A stretch of DNA of 64,000 nucleotides from Dinoroseobacter sp049800835 (GCF_049800835.1 NZ_JBNAFU010000002.1:310001-374000), one strand, 5' to 3'. Positions 16,269 through 25,839 are shown, numbered from the stretch's first letter. Notes: generated from the sequence alone by a model not told the origin. Translations and numbers: made by a program.

Positions 16269-17564
16269 CTATGCCGTTCCGACGACCCGCGCACCCGCGA
16301 CCCAAACGCCTGCCACGGCCCGGTCATCGCCCATCATGATCGTCGGAAACACGGCTTCCCAGATGTCGCTCGCGCGGGCAGCGCGCTGCGCGATTGCCGG
16401 GGTGGAGCCGAGATCGAGCGCCACCAGATCTGCCTCCATCCCCACCGCCAGCGTGCCGATCCGGTCGCCCAGGTGCAGCGCCTCTGCGCTGCCGCGCGTG
16501 GCGAGCCAGAGCAGCTCTGACGGATGCAACGGCCGTCCGCCCAGTTGCGCCACCTCATAGGCCGCGGCCATCGTCCGCAGCATGGAAAAACTCGATCCGC
16601 CGCCAGTGTCGGTGGCCAGTCCTATCCGGTGCGTTCCGGCCAGGCCGCCCATGTCAAAGAGCCCCGAGCCGATGAACGTGTTCGAGGTCGGACAGTGGAC
16701 CAACGCGGCGCCAACCTCCGCCATCCGGTCCCGCTCCCGCGCGGTCAGGTGAATCGCATGGCCAAACAGCGCCGTTGGCCCCAGAAGACCCGCGCGTTCG
16801 TAGGTGTCGAGGTAATCGCGCGTCTCCGGAAACAGCTCCGCCACCCAGGCGATCTCGTCCGTCTGCTCGCTCAGATGCGTCTGCATCAGGCAGTCCGGGT
16901 GTGCGGCATACAAAGCCCCCATCGCCTCAAGTTGCGCGCGGGTCGAGGTCGGCGAAAACCGCGGTGTGATCACGTAGGACAGCCGGTCCACCCCGTGCCA
17001 GCGCGCCAATAGCGCGGCGGACTGGTCGTGCGCCGTCTGTGCGTCGTCGCGCAGCCCGTCCGGCGCGTTGCGGTCCATACAGGTCTTGCCGCACAGCGCC
17101 CGCAGCCCGCGCGCGCGCGCCGCTTCGAAATAGGCGTCCACGCTCTCGGGGTGTACCGTGCCATAGCTGCACACCGTCGTGGTCCCCTGCGCCAGTGTCA
17201 GATCGAAATACGCCTCTGCGATCCCGGCCGCATAGCTTGGGTCGGCAAAGCGCATCTCTTCTGGAAACGTATAGCTGTTGAGCCAGTCAATCAGCCGCTT
17301 GCCCCAGCTTGCGATGATACGGGTCTGCGCGAAATGGGCGTGGGCATCTACGAACCCCGGCAGGATCAGCGCGTCACCCAGATCGACCACCTCCGCGTCC
17401 GGATGCGCCGCGCGCAAGGCCGCCGCGTCGCCAAGGGCCGCGATCCGCCCGTCTTCGATCAGAACACCTCCCCTTGGGTCATGGCGGCACACGTCCCCAT
17501 GCGGCGCCCGCATCGGGTTGCCGGTGATTTCCAGGGTCTGCCCGCAAAGAAGGAGTTGTGACAT
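16269..17564 (-). CDS. guaD: Guanine deaminase
   Basis: Hydrolyses guanine to xanthine in purine catabolism. The 431-residue amidohydrolase has H-x-H in LPGFVDAHAHFAQ, the second-shell H in QTHLSEQTDEI, H in ALFGHAIHL, and the D in GLATDTGGGSSFSM; the PGFVDAHAHFAQ and CPTSNTFIGSG segments are typical of GuaD. I start at MSQLLLCG (17564); the frame stays open to 17630. It converges on the 8-oxoguanine deaminase operon, so two guanine-related deaminases lie within 3 kb. Confidence 0.92.
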   Translation of the reverse strand: MSQLLLCGQTLEITGNPMRAPHGDVCRHDPRGGVLIEDGRIAALGDAAALRAAHPDAEVVDLGDALILPGFVDAHAHFAQTRIIASWGKRLIDWLNSYTFPEEMRFADPSYAAGIAEAYFDLTLAQGTTTVCSYGTVHPESVDAYFEAARARGLRALCGKTCMDRNAPDGLRDDAQTAHDQSAALLARWHGVDRLSYVITPRFSPTSTRAQLEAMGALYAAHPDCLMQTHLSEQTDEIAWVAELFPETRDYLDTYERAGLLGPTALFGHAIHLTARERDRMAEVGAALVHCPTSNTFIGSGLFDMGGLAGTHRIGLATDTGGGSSFSMLRTMAAAYEVAQLGGRPLHPSELLWLATRGSAEALHLGDRIGTLAVGMEADLVALDLGSTPAIAQRAARASDIWEAVFPTIMMGDDRAVAGVWVAGARVVGTA

Positions 17565-17680
17565 GCCCGCACCCTGCCGCCCGCTTGGCGGATTGTAAAT
17601 CGCCCTGCGACGCGCCTTTGCATTGGTCATTGCTGCAACTGCGCCCTATGGTTCGCACAAGCGAAGCGAAGAGGCACGCG

Positions 17681-19063
17681 ATGGCAGAGCCCGAGCAGGT
17701 TCCGGAGGCAGAGACCGAGGTCGAATACGCCCTCGACCGTGGTCTTGTTGCCAGCCTCTACGACGCGCTCGGGGCTCACGACGCCGCGCGCGTTGCGGAA
17801 TTGCTGGAACCGTTGCACCCGGCCGATGTCGCGGACCTTTTTGAACAGATCGGGCCGGCCAAACGTCGCGATGTCCTGTCGCTCTGGCGGTCGGAAGACA
17901 TGGGCGAGGTTCTCTCCGAACTGGATGAGAGCCTGCGTGAAGACGTCATCGCCGCACTGGAACCCGAGGCACTGGCCGATGCGGTCCGTGACCTCGACAG
18001 CGACGATGTGGTCGATCTGGTCGAAGACCTCGATGCCGCGCAGCAGGATGCGATCCTTCAGGTGCTGGAGGCGCCAGACCGGGTCGCTGTCGAACAATCC
18101 CTGCAATACCCCGAAACCTCCGCCGGGCGTCTCATGCAGCGAGAGCTGGTAATGGCCCCGGAACACTGGACCGTGGGCCAGACGATCGACCATATCCGCG
18201 CTGCGGATGATCTGCCCGATCAGTTCTACCACGTCATCCTTGTCGACCCGCGCCTGCGTCCCACCGGGTATGTCACCCTGGGCCGGATGCTGGGATCCAC
18301 ACGCGGCACGGCCCTTTCGGATATCACCGAAGACACGTTTCGCACGATCCCGGCCCTGCAGGATGAGGCCGACGTGGCCTATGCGTTCAACCAGTATCAC
18401 CTGATTTCCGCCCCGGTCGTGGATGAAGAGGATCGGCTCGTGGGCGTGATCACCATCGACGATGCCATGGCTGTGCTCGACGAAGAGCATAACGAGGATA
18501 TCCTGCGCCTTGCGGGTGTGGGCGACGAATCCGTTTCCGACACCACATGGGCAATCACGCGGCAACGCTTTCCGTGGCTGGCGGTGAACCTGCTGACGGC
18601 GATCGTCGCATCGCTGGTCATCTCGATCTTCGAGGAGGTGATCATGCAGGTGGTCGCCCTTGCGGTGCTGATGCCCATCGTGGCGTCCATGGGCGGCAAT
18701 GCCGGCACCCAGTCGCTCACCGTGGCGGTGCGTGCCATCGCCACCAAGGACCTTACCGGATCGAACGCCTGGCGGGTTCTGCGCCGCGAGGTGACGGCGA
18801 GCCTGCTCAACGGTCTGGTTTTCGCGGTGATCATGGGCGGGGTCAGCCTCGTATGGTTCGGGACGCCGGTGCTGGCGCTGGTCATCGGCGCGGCGATGGT
18901 GATCAATCTCGGGGTCGCCGGGTTCGCCGGATTGCTGATCCCGCTGGCGCTCGACAAACTCGGGATCGACCCGGCACTGGCCTCTGGCACTTTCGTGACA
19001 ACGGTGACCGATGTGGTGGGCTTTTTCGCCTTCCTCGGCCTTGCTTCGATGATCCTGTTGTGA
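17681..19063 (+). CDS. mgtE: Magnesium transporter MgtE
   Basis: A 460-residue Mg2+ channel of the MgtE family in the inner membrane. Order: N domain of repeated acidic helices (residues about 30-140, LHPADVADLFEQIG), two CBS domains (about 145-270), a connecting helix, and five membrane segments with the conserved PIVASMGGNAGTQSL pore motif. The acidic N and CBS domains close the channel when cytosolic Mg2+ is high. AGAGG lies seven bases before the ATG. Its stop overlaps the start of the cyclo-ligase gene. Confidence 0.94.
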   Translation: MAEPEQVPEAETEVEYALDRGLVASLYDALGAHDAARVAELLEPLHPADVADLFEQIGPAKRRDVLSLWRSEDMGEVLSELDESLREDVIAALEPEALADAVRDLDSDDVVDLVEDLDAAQQDAILQVLEAPDRVAVEQSLQYPETSAGRLMQRELVMAPEHWTVGQTIDHIRAADDLPDQFYHVILVDPRLRPTGYVTLGRMLGSTRGTALSDITEDTFRTIPALQDEADVAYAFNQYHLISAPVVDEEDRLVGVITIDDAMAVLDEEHNEDILRLAGVGDESVSDTTWAITRQRFPWLAVNLLTAIVASLVISIFEEVIMQVVALAVLMPIVASMGGNAGTQSLTVAVRAIATKDLTGSNAWRVLRREVTASLLNGLVFAVIMGGVSLVWFGTPVLALVIGAAMVINLGVAGFAGLLIPLALDKLGIDPALASGTFVTTVTDVVGFFAFLGLASMILL

Positions 19064-19650
19064 CGACTGCCAATCGAAAGGCGGCTGCCCGGAAGACGGC
19101 GCGCACGCGGCGCGGGATGGCGTTTGACAGCGATGCGCGCCTTGGCCGCGCGGCGGTGGAGGCCGCAACAGATCGCCTGCTCGCTCTCCTGCAGACCCTG
19201 CCCGAGGGCCCGGTCGCGGGCTATATGCCGATCCGGTCCGAGCTTGACCCCCTGCCGGCCATGACGGCGCTGGATTGGGCTGGTCGGCCAGTTTGTGTTC
19301 CAGTCGTTCAGGACAAGGGCGCAGCGCTGGCCTTTCACAAGTGGTACCCCGGGGCCGAGATGACGGACGGCGCGTACGGGGCGCGGGTGCCACGCAACCC
19401 CGTTCCGATGACCCCTCGCATCCTGATCGTGCCGCTGCTGGCCTTTGACGCGCAAGGCATGCGGTTGGGCTATGGCGGCGGATTTTATGACCGAACCCTC
19501 GCCTGTCTGCGTGCCGCAGACCCCGACACACATGCCATCGGCTTTGCCTTTGCAGCGCAGGAACAGCCCGGCTTGCCGACAGAGCCGACCGATGCCCGCC
19601 TCGATGGGCTTGTGACCGAAGCCGAAACCCTGCTCTGGCCGCGCTCCTGA
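19060..19650 (+). CDS. 5-formyltetrahydrofolate cyclo-ligase
   Basis: Converts 5-formyl-THF to 5,10-methenyl-THF with ATP. The 196-residue frame begins with GTG that overlaps the mgtE stop (GTGA). Family signatures are PIRSELDPLPAM, the ATP-binding-type loop and YGGGFYDRTLA near residue 150. The lysine-rich N-terminus (KAAARKTARTRR) is the basic region expected at the start of the fold. Confidence 0.9.
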   Translation: MTTANRKAAARKTARTRRGMAFDSDARLGRAAVEAATDRLLALLQTLPEGPVAGYMPIRSELDPLPAMTALDWAGRPVCVPVVQDKGAALAFHKWYPGAEMTDGAYGARVPRNPVPMTPRILIVPLLAFDAQGMRLGYGGGFYDRTLACLRAADPDTHAIGFAFAAQEQPGLPTEPTDARLDGLVTEAETLLWPRS

Positions 19651-19652
19651 TC

Positions 19653-19709
19653 TTCATTCCAATCCGCAAGTGTCCTGGCGGCGTAGCCAAAAGCTGCGCT
19701 GGCAGAGCC
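19653..19709 (+). repeat. 57-bp intergenic repeat, copy 2
   Basis: Second copy of the element at 16207-16263. It begins two bases after the stop of the cyclo-ligase gene. It can form a longer hairpin, GGCGGCGTAGC-CAAAA-GCTGCGCTGGC, with one mismatch and two G-U pairs. Confidence 0.5.
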
Positions 19710-19774
19710 TTCAAACCCGACCAGACGCCTTCCCGCGCTTGCGCCAACCGCAACAAGTGCCTAGGGCATAGAAC

Positions 19775-20590
19775 ATGAAATTGCTTTTTCTTGGCGACGT
19801 TATGGGCCGCGCAGGCCGCACTGCCATTATCGACCACCTGCCGCGTCTGCGGGCCGAGTGGCGGCTGGATTTCGTGGTCGTCAACGGCGAGAATGCCTCA
19901 AACGGCGCTGGCCTCACGCCCGAGCACGCGCGTCTGCTCCTGCAGGCCGGCGCGGATGTGATCACGCTTGGCGATCATGCCTTCGATCAACGCGATATGC
20001 TTCAGTTCATCGAAACAGAACCGCGCATCCTGCGCCCGATCAATTTTGCCAAGGACGCGCCCGGCAAAGGTGCGCGCGTCTATGAGGCCCCCGGCGGCAA
20101 GAAGATCCTCGTCGCGCAGGTGCTGGGGCAGGTCTTCATGAAACGCCCGTTTTCGGACCCGTTCTCGGCGCTCGATGCGTTGCTGCGCACCCACCCGCGC
20201 GGCGGGCTGGTCAACGCCAGCCTCATCGACATCCATTGCGAGGCCACGTCCGAGAAAATGGCCGTCGGCCATTTCTGCGCGGGCAAGGCCAGCGTCGTGG
20301 TTGGCACCCATACGCATGTGCCCACGGGGGATGCCCAGATCCTGACCGGCGATACGGCGTTTCAGACCGATGCGGGCATGTGCGGCGACTACAACTCCGT
20401 GATCGGGATGGACCCGGAGGAACCCTTGCGCCGGTTCGTGACCGGCATGCCCAAGGGCCGTTTCCAGCCCGCCAAGGGTGCGGCGACGCTGTCGGGTCTC
20501 TACGTCGAAACCGATGACCGGACCGGAGCCGCAACCCGGGTGGAAATGGTCCGCCAGGGCGGACGGCTTGCCTCGTCCGGTCCTGCGTGA
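19775..20590 (+). CDS. YmdB-like metallophosphoesterase (TIGR00282 family)
   Basis: A 271-residue calcineurin-fold phosphodiesterase; the Bacillus homologue YmdB hydrolyses 2',3'-cyclic nucleotides and affects biofilm and sporulation decisions. Metal motifs are FLGDVMGRAGR, VNGENASNG, GDHAFD and VVGTHTHVPTGD. The ATG at 19775 gives the family's usual MKLLFLGD start. The next gene begins with a GTG overlapping its stop. Confidence 0.9.
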   Translation: MKLLFLGDVMGRAGRTAIIDHLPRLRAEWRLDFVVVNGENASNGAGLTPEHARLLLQAGADVITLGDHAFDQRDMLQFIETEPRILRPINFAKDAPGKGARVYEAPGGKKILVAQVLGQVFMKRPFSDPFSALDALLRTHPRGGLVNASLIDIHCEATSEKMAVGHFCAGKASVVVGTHTHVPTGDAQILTGDTAFQTDAGMCGDYNSVIGMDPEEPLRRFVTGMPKGRFQPAKGAATLSGLYVETDDRTGAATRVEMVRQGGRLASSGPA

Positions 20591-21525
20591 CGGGGCCCGA
20601 GCGGGTCCGCCTTACCGCCGTTCTGGTGGCAATCGGGGCGGGATGGGGGATCACCCAACCGCTTTCGAAAATCGCCGTCTCGACCGGGCACCCGCCCTTT
20701 GGCCTCGTTTTCTGGCAACTGGCGATCGGAGCGGTCGTGCTTGGCGCGATATGCGTCCTGCGCGGGCGCGGGCTGCCACTCGGGCCTGTCCACCTTCGGC
20801 TTTATGGTCTTGTCGCTCTGGTCGGCACATTGATCCCGAACACCGCCAGCTATGCGGCCATCGCGCATCTGCCCTCTGGTATCGTGTCGATCCTGCTGTC
20901 CTTGGTGCCGATGCTTGCCTTCCCGATCGCACTGGTCCTCGGGCTTGATCGGTTCTCCGCGCTGCGCCTCGGCGGGCTGGCCTGCGGGCTGGCCGGGGTT
21001 GCCCTGATCGTCCTGCCGGGCAGCGGTGCATTGCAGGCCGTCGCGCTTGTCTGGATTCCCGTCGCGCTGATCGCCCCGCTCTTCTACGCGGTCGAGGGCA
21101 ATATCGTCGCCCGCTGGGGCACCTATGGGCTCGATCCGCTACAGGTGCTCTGGGGGGCCTCGCTCGTCGGGGCTGTCCTCGCCTTGCCCGTCACCCTGAT
21201 TACGGGCGTCTGGGTGGACCCGCGACCGCCCTGGGGAGGCGCCGAAGCCGCCCTTGTGGCCTCCTCCGTGATCCACGGGCTTGTCTACGCGTCCTATGTC
21301 TGGCTCGTAGGGCGGGCGGGACCGGTTTTTGCCGGGCAGGCAGCCTACCTCGTGACTGGGTTCGGACTGATCTGGGCGATGCTGCTGCTGTCGGAACGCT
21401 ACTCGGGGCCGGTCTGGGCTGCACTCGTGCTGATGTGCGCAGGACTGTTTCTCGTCCAGCCCCGCAGGAATGCCGCGCTTGCAAAGCCTGCGCCACCTGC
21501 GCAGACTGCATCCTCGGAACGCTAA
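20587..21525 (+). CDS. EamA/DMT-family permease
   Basis: A 312-residue inner-membrane protein with ten hydrophobic segments in two EamA repeats, of the drug/metabolite transporter superfamily. The substrate cannot be inferred. The GTG start overlaps the phosphodiesterase stop (GTGA). The tail after the last span is short and polar (RRNAALAKPAPPAQTASSER). Confidence 0.85.
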   Translation: MTGPERVRLTAVLVAIGAGWGITQPLSKIAVSTGHPPFGLVFWQLAIGAVVLGAICVLRGRGLPLGPVHLRLYGLVALVGTLIPNTASYAAIAHLPSGIVSILLSLVPMLAFPIALVLGLDRFSALRLGGLACGLAGVALIVLPGSGALQAVALVWIPVALIAPLFYAVEGNIVARWGTYGLDPLQVLWGASLVGAVLALPVTLITGVWVDPRPPWGGAEAALVASSVIHGLVYASYVWLVGRAGPVFAGQAAYLVTGFGLIWAMLLLSERYSGPVWAALVLMCAGLFLVQPRRNAALAKPAPPAQTASSER

Positions 21526-21547
21526 CCGTACGGACCCCGGCACACCT

Positions 21548-23350
21548 ATGCTCGATCTTGGCCTGACCCCGACGCAGGAGGCCCTGACCACCCTTGCCGT
21601 GGTGCTCGGCATGTTCGTGCTGTTCGTCCGTGAGGTTTATCCCGCGGAAGTCACGGCGCTGGCGGGTGCGACCCTGCTACTGGTGCTCGGGCTCTTGCCC
21701 TATGACGCTGCCTTGACCGTGTTCTCCAACCCTGCGCCCTGGACGATTGCCGCGATGTTCATCGTGATGGGCGCGCTGGTGCGTACCGGTGCGCTTGACT
21801 GGTTCACGTCCTTTGCGCAGGACCGCGCGGCGGGTCGGCCCAAGGTCGCACTCGGCGTGCTGCTGGGCTTCGTCGCGCTGGCCTCGGCGTTCGTCTCGAA
21901 CACGCCCGTTGTCGTGGTGATGATCCCGGTGTTCGTGCAACTGGCCAAAACCCTTCGCATTCGTGCGTCGAAAATCCTGATCCCGCTCAGCTATGCGGCA
22001 ATCATGGGCGGCACGCTGACGCTGATCGGCACCTCCACCAACCTGCTCGTCGATGGTGTTGCCCGCGCCAACGGGCTGGAGCCGTTTTCGCTGTTCGAAA
22101 TCACCCCCGTCGGCATTGCTGTCGTCGCCTGGGGCATGATCTATATCGCTTTCGTCGCCCGCCGCCTGCTGCCCGCGCGCGACAGCATGGCGGAGCTTCT
22201 GACCAACAAGTCCCGCATGAAATTCTTTACCGAGGTCGCCATCCCCGAGGACAGCCCCCTCATCGGCCGCCGCGCGCAGGAGGTGGAGATGTTTCGGCGC
22301 GATGGCGTCCGCCTGATCGACGTTCTGCGGGGGGACCTGTCCCTGCGCCGCGATATGGGCAGTGTCGTTCTGGAACAGGGCGACCGCGTCGTTCTTCGCA
22401 CGGAAATGGCAGAGCTTCTGTCGATCAAGTCCAATAAGCTGGTGGAAACCTCCACCGGGCCCGAGGTCGAGGGCATCGACAAACTCAGCTCGGTCCGCAC
22501 CACGACGGTAGAGGTGCTGATCACCCCGGGCTGTGGCCTTGTCGGGCGCTCGCTTGGCCAGTTGCGCCTGCGCCGTCGCTACGGCGTCTACCCGATCGCC
22601 GCGCACCGCCGGAACCAGAATATCGGTCGCCAGCTTGATGATCTGGTCGTCCGCGTTGGCGACACACTCCTGCTGGAGGGCAACCCCGAAGACATCCAGC
22701 GCCTCGCCGTCGATCAGGGGCTGGTGGACATCGCGCAACCCTCTGCGCGCGCCTACCGGCGCAGCCACGCGCCCATCGCGCTCGCGGCCATGGCCGGGAT
22801 CGTTGTGCTCGCCGCGACCGGCCTCGCGCCGATCCTGATGTGCGCGATCCTCGCCGTCGCGGTCGTCCTGCTGACCCGCTGCATAGATGCCGAGGAGGCC
22901 TTTTCGTTCATCGAGGGGCGCTTGCTCGCCCTGATCTTCGCCATGCTCGCCATCGGGGCCGCGCTTGAGGCTTCGGGTGCCGTCGCCATGATCGTCGGCT
23001 GGATCGCGCCGGGTCTGTCGATGCTGCCGCCCTTCCTGATCATATGGGCGATCTACCTGCTGACATCCGTGCTGACAGAGCTTGTCTCCAACAACGCCGT
23101 CGCGGTCGTCGTCACGCCCATCGCCATCGGCCTTGCCACCGCCCTCGGCATCGACCCCCGCGCGCTGGTCGTGGCCGTGATGATCGCCGCCTCGGCCAGC
23201 TTCGCCACGCCCATCGGCTACCAGACCAACATGCTCGTCTACGGCCCCGGCGGGTATCGGTTCACGGACTTCATGAAGGTCGGAATCCCGCTGAACCTCA
23301 GCACCGGGATCGTGGCCAGTTTGGTTATTCCGCTGGTGTTTCCGCTTTAG
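21548..23350 (+). CDS. SLC13-family anion permease with two RCK_C domains
   Basis: A 600-residue transporter: an N-terminal membrane half (about residues 1-215), two cytosolic TrkA-C/RCK_C domains (about 220-290 and 310-390), and a C-terminal membrane half. The paired ion-transport signatures are SNTPVVVVMIP with LIGTSTNLLVDG, and SNNAVAVVVTPIA with TPIGYQTNMLVYGPGG. Such proteins move sulfate, citrate, dicarboxylates or other anions, usually with Na+ or H+. A similar gene lies at 26032. Confidence 0.88.
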   Translation: MLDLGLTPTQEALTTLAVVLGMFVLFVREVYPAEVTALAGATLLLVLGLLPYDAALTVFSNPAPWTIAAMFIVMGALVRTGALDWFTSFAQDRAAGRPKVALGVLLGFVALASAFVSNTPVVVVMIPVFVQLAKTLRIRASKILIPLSYAAIMGGTLTLIGTSTNLLVDGVARANGLEPFSLFEITPVGIAVVAWGMIYIAFVARRLLPARDSMAELLTNKSRMKFFTEVAIPEDSPLIGRRAQEVEMFRRDGVRLIDVLRGDLSLRRDMGSVVLEQGDRVVLRTEMAELLSIKSNKLVETSTGPEVEGIDKLSSVRTTTVEVLITPGCGLVGRSLGQLRLRRRYGVYPIAAHRRNQNIGRQLDDLVVRVGDTLLLEGNPEDIQRLAVDQGLVDIAQPSARAYRRSHAPIALAAMAGIVVLAATGLAPILMCAILAVAVVLLTRCIDAEEAFSFIEGRLLALIFAMLAIGAALEASGAVAMIVGWIAPGLSMLPPFLIIWAIYLLTSVLTELVSNNAVAVVVTPIAIGLATALGIDPRALVVAVMIAASASFATPIGYQTNMLVYGPGGYRFTDFMKVGIPLNLSTGIVASLVIPLVFPL

Positions 23351-23549
23351 GGGGCGAAGGGCGCCGAACCTTTTTCGATGTTTGCTGCATTGAACGAAAC
23401 GTTTGAACCAAGTCATTTCTACGAAACCAAACGGACATTTGCAGATAGCGGATCTGACGGGTTTCGCTGCGCACCCGGGGAATGTCTTTGTGCCAATGGT
23501 TGGTTTTGCTACCGTCAAGAACAAGGGGTGAAGCAAACAAGGGCTTTTC

Positions 23550-24467
23550 ATGAGACGGATGCTACCGGGCGAAAGCGACAAGCCCTACTTGGTTTATGCT
23601 GGAACCGGAACAGATCTGATCTTCAATCACGGCGTGGATATGCCGGGTTTTGCCTCGTTCCCGCTTCTGGAGACACAAGAGACCCGTTGTCTCCTCGCGG
23701 AGCAGATGGAAGCCTTGGCAAGACTGGCGGGCATCGCGAACATGGGCTGTATTCTCGATACGCCGACTTGGATGGCAAATGCCGACCGCGCAGCACCGCT
23801 AGGTTATGGTGTGGACCGGCTTGAGGGCGTGAACAAGGATGCTGCTTCGCTTATGGAGAGCGTGCGCCAGAAAGCCGATCGGAATGACATCCTCCTTTCG
23901 GCCTGTATTGGGCCACGCCAGGATCCCTATGCGGAGACCGCTGCGACGTCAGTTTCTGATGCCCGGAAATACCACGCGCAGCAGCTTAATACGTTCAAAG
24001 GAACCAGTGTCGATTTTGCAACCGCCTACACGTTCAATCGCATCGATGAAGCGGCTGGCTGCATATTGGCCGCGAAGGATGCTGGCTTGCCGATTGTGAT
24101 GTCCTTGGTCGTGGAAACAGACGGTCGGCTTGACGACGGCACCCCGTTGCTTGATGCCATCGATCAGATTGATCAGCGGACAGAAAGGGCGGCCGAGTAT
24201 TTTATGGTGAATTGCGCCCATCCTAGCCATTTTTTCGATGCGCTGGAGGCGCATCCAAGGTTGATGGGTGTCGTGGCAAACGCGTCAACCTGTTCACACG
24301 CGGAATTAGACGAGGCGACGACGCTGGATGACGGCGATCCCGAGGCGCTCGGACGAGAGATTGCTGACGTATTTCGGCGCAATCCTGGCCTAAGGGTATT
24401 CGGTGGATGCTGCGGGACCGACATGCGCCACATGGCTTCAATCGTGCGTTCCCTGCCCGCGCGCTAG
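23550..24467 (+). CDS. Homocysteine S-methyltransferase-family protein
   Basis: A 305-residue zinc-dependent methyltransferase of the Hcy-binding-domain family (BHMT/MmuM/MetH N-terminal type). The zinc cysteines are C in VNCAHP and CC in GGCCGTDMRHM, all in the expected places. The methyl donor is not deducible (S-methylmethionine or betaine are usual). The gene and its 200-base leader are less GC-rich than the neighbours and it is not in an operon, suggesting acquisition. No RNA switch is evident in the leader. Confidence 0.85.
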   Translation: MRRMLPGESDKPYLVYAGTGTDLIFNHGVDMPGFASFPLLETQETRCLLAEQMEALARLAGIANMGCILDTPTWMANADRAAPLGYGVDRLEGVNKDAASLMESVRQKADRNDILLSACIGPRQDPYAETAATSVSDARKYHAQQLNTFKGTSVDFATAYTFNRIDEAAGCILAAKDAGLPIVMSLVVETDGRLDDGTPLLDAIDQIDQRTERAAEYFMVNCAHPSHFFDALEAHPRLMGVVANASTCSHAELDEATTLDDGDPEALGREIADVFRRNPGLRVFGGCCGTDMRHMASIVRSLPAR

Positions 24468-24522
24468 GGATTTCCGGCGCTCGTCTTCGGTTCTGTATTT
24501 TCGCGACAGCCGAGAAAACCGC

Positions 24523-25263
24523 TTACAACTGCTCCATCACCTCATCCGAGGTCTCGAAATTCGCCGTGACCTTCTGGATGTCGTCGTCATCTTCCAAGGC
24601 GTCCAGCAGCTTCATAAGCTTCTGCATCTCTTCCAGACCCAGTTCGGTCGTGGTCTGCGGTTTCCAGACCAGGCGTGTCGCTTCGCTTTCGCCCAATTCG
24701 GCCTCAAGCGCGTTTGAGACATCGTTCAGGTCCGTGTCGGCGCACCAGATCGTATGCCCATCCTCGGTGCTTTCGACATCTTCCGCGCCCGCTTCGATCG
24801 CTGCCATCATGACGGTGTCGGCATCGCCGACCTCCGCCGGATAGACGATCTCGCCTTTGCGGTCGAACATGAAGCTGACCGATCCGGTCTCGCCCAGGTT
24901 CCCGCCGTTCTTGGAAAACGTGGACCGGACGGTTGAGGCCGTGCGGTTGCGGTTGTCGGTCATCGCCTCGACGATCACGGCTACGCCGCCGGGGCCGTAG
25001 CCCTCGTACCGGATCTCGTCGTAATTCTCGGCCTCACCACCCTGCGATTTCTTGATCGCACGCTCGATCACGTCCTTCGGAACCGATTGCGACTTGGCCT
25101 CTTTCACCGCCAGCCGCAGGCGCGGGTTCTTGTCGGGGTCCGGGTCGCCCATCTTGGCCGCCACGGTGATTTCCTTGGCGAGCTTGGAAAACAGCTTGGA
25201 CCGCGCCTTGTCCTGTCGGCCCTTGCGATGCTGGATGTTTGCCCATTTGGAATGGCCTGCCAT
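24523..25263 (-). CDS. yebC: YebC/PmpR-family regulator
   Basis: A 246-residue TACO1/YebC-family protein: cytosolic, known as a DNA-binding regulator in some bacteria and as a factor that helps translate polyproline stretches. The family start MAGHSKWANIQHRKGRQD is at 25263, and GYGPGGVAVIVEAMTDNRNRT and the acidic C-terminus are typical. The frame continues to 25332, but the internal ATG is conserved across the family. Confidence 0.95.
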   Translation of the reverse strand: MAGHSKWANIQHRKGRQDKARSKLFSKLAKEITVAAKMGDPDPDKNPRLRLAVKEAKSQSVPKDVIERAIKKSQGGEAENYDEIRYEGYGPGGVAVIVEAMTDNRNRTASTVRSTFSKNGGNLGETGSVSFMFDRKGEIVYPAEVGDADTVMMAAIEAGAEDVESTEDGHTIWCADTDLNDVSNALEAELGESEATRLVWKPQTTTELGLEEMQKLMKLLDALEDDDDIQKVTANFETSDEVMEQL

Positions 25264-25407
25264 GGTATGCTCCCGGAGAAGGTGGGTGTCTTGGTGCGTG
25301 CCCAGATAGCGCAACTCGATCACCGGGGGCAATGGGGCGCAGGCGGGATTATCCCGTCGATCATACGCCGGGCCGCCACCCGTTTGGATGGCGACCGGGC
25401 GCTGTGC

Positions 25408-25839
25408 TCAGAACGGGTGGATGCGCGGCCAGTTCTCGTCGCCCGCCACGATATGCGCGGGGATATCGGCCTGCCACAACTCCTGCGCGCGGGGATGGAC
25501 CTGCACATACAGTGTGTTGTCGACAATCTCCCAAACGTTCGGGTCGCCCGGCGCCTTGTAGCCCTGGCTGGCCGCCCAGGAGCAATAGCCGTCATAGGCC
25601 GGGGCGTAACGGTCCGGGTCGGCGGCAAACAGATCGCGGTTCTCGGCAGAGGTGAAATACCAGATCGCGCCATTGTGGAAGTGGTTGAATCGCGCCTCGC
25701 CCATGGCCGGTTCGCTGGTGTGGTAGGACACGGTATCATAGCCGCCGATGGCCACGGCCAGTTGGTTTCCGGCAAGCGCCGGACCGGTTGCCACGGCCAA
25801 GCCCGCTGCAACAAGGGCAGCTTTCAGAATGTGTTTCAC
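25408..25839 (-). CDS. Exported YHS-domain protein
   Basis: A 143-residue periplasmic protein with a signal peptide (MKHILKAALVAAGLAVATGP, ending ALA) and a YHS domain (IGGYDTVSYHTSEPAMG, then WYFTSAENRDLFAADPDRYAP). YHS domains are proposed metal-binding modules; the role here is unknown. AAGGAGACACTTCT precedes the start. It sits upstream of, and divergent from, the second SLC13 permease gene. Confidence 0.82.
   Translation of the reverse strand: MKHILKAALVAAGLAVATGPALAGNQLAVAIGGYDTVSYHTSEPAMGEARFNHFHNGAIWYFTSAENRDLFAADPDRYAPAYDGYCSWAASQGYKAPGDPNVWEIVDNTLYVQVHPRAQELWQADIPAHIVAGDENWPRIHPF

Noticed and set aside
19651..19774. 6S RNA next to the 5-FTHF cyclo-ligase gene, a common location for it
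   Set aside because: The spacer is only 124 bases, the two ends do not pair, and its hairpin belongs to an element also seen at 16207-16263.
17627..19837. A 736-codon leftward open frame opposite mgtE
   Set aside because: Low-complexity Arg/His/Gln-rich translation, no domain, and it covers two well-supported genes on the other strand.
23351..23549. Riboswitch (SAM or SAH type) before the homocysteine methyltransferase gene
   Set aside because: No conserved switch motifs and no convincing multi-helix fold were seen in this leader.
21677..23581. A 634-codon leftward open frame opposite the SLC13 permease
   Set aside because: A shadow frame with shuffled charged composition; the rightward frame has all transporter motifs.
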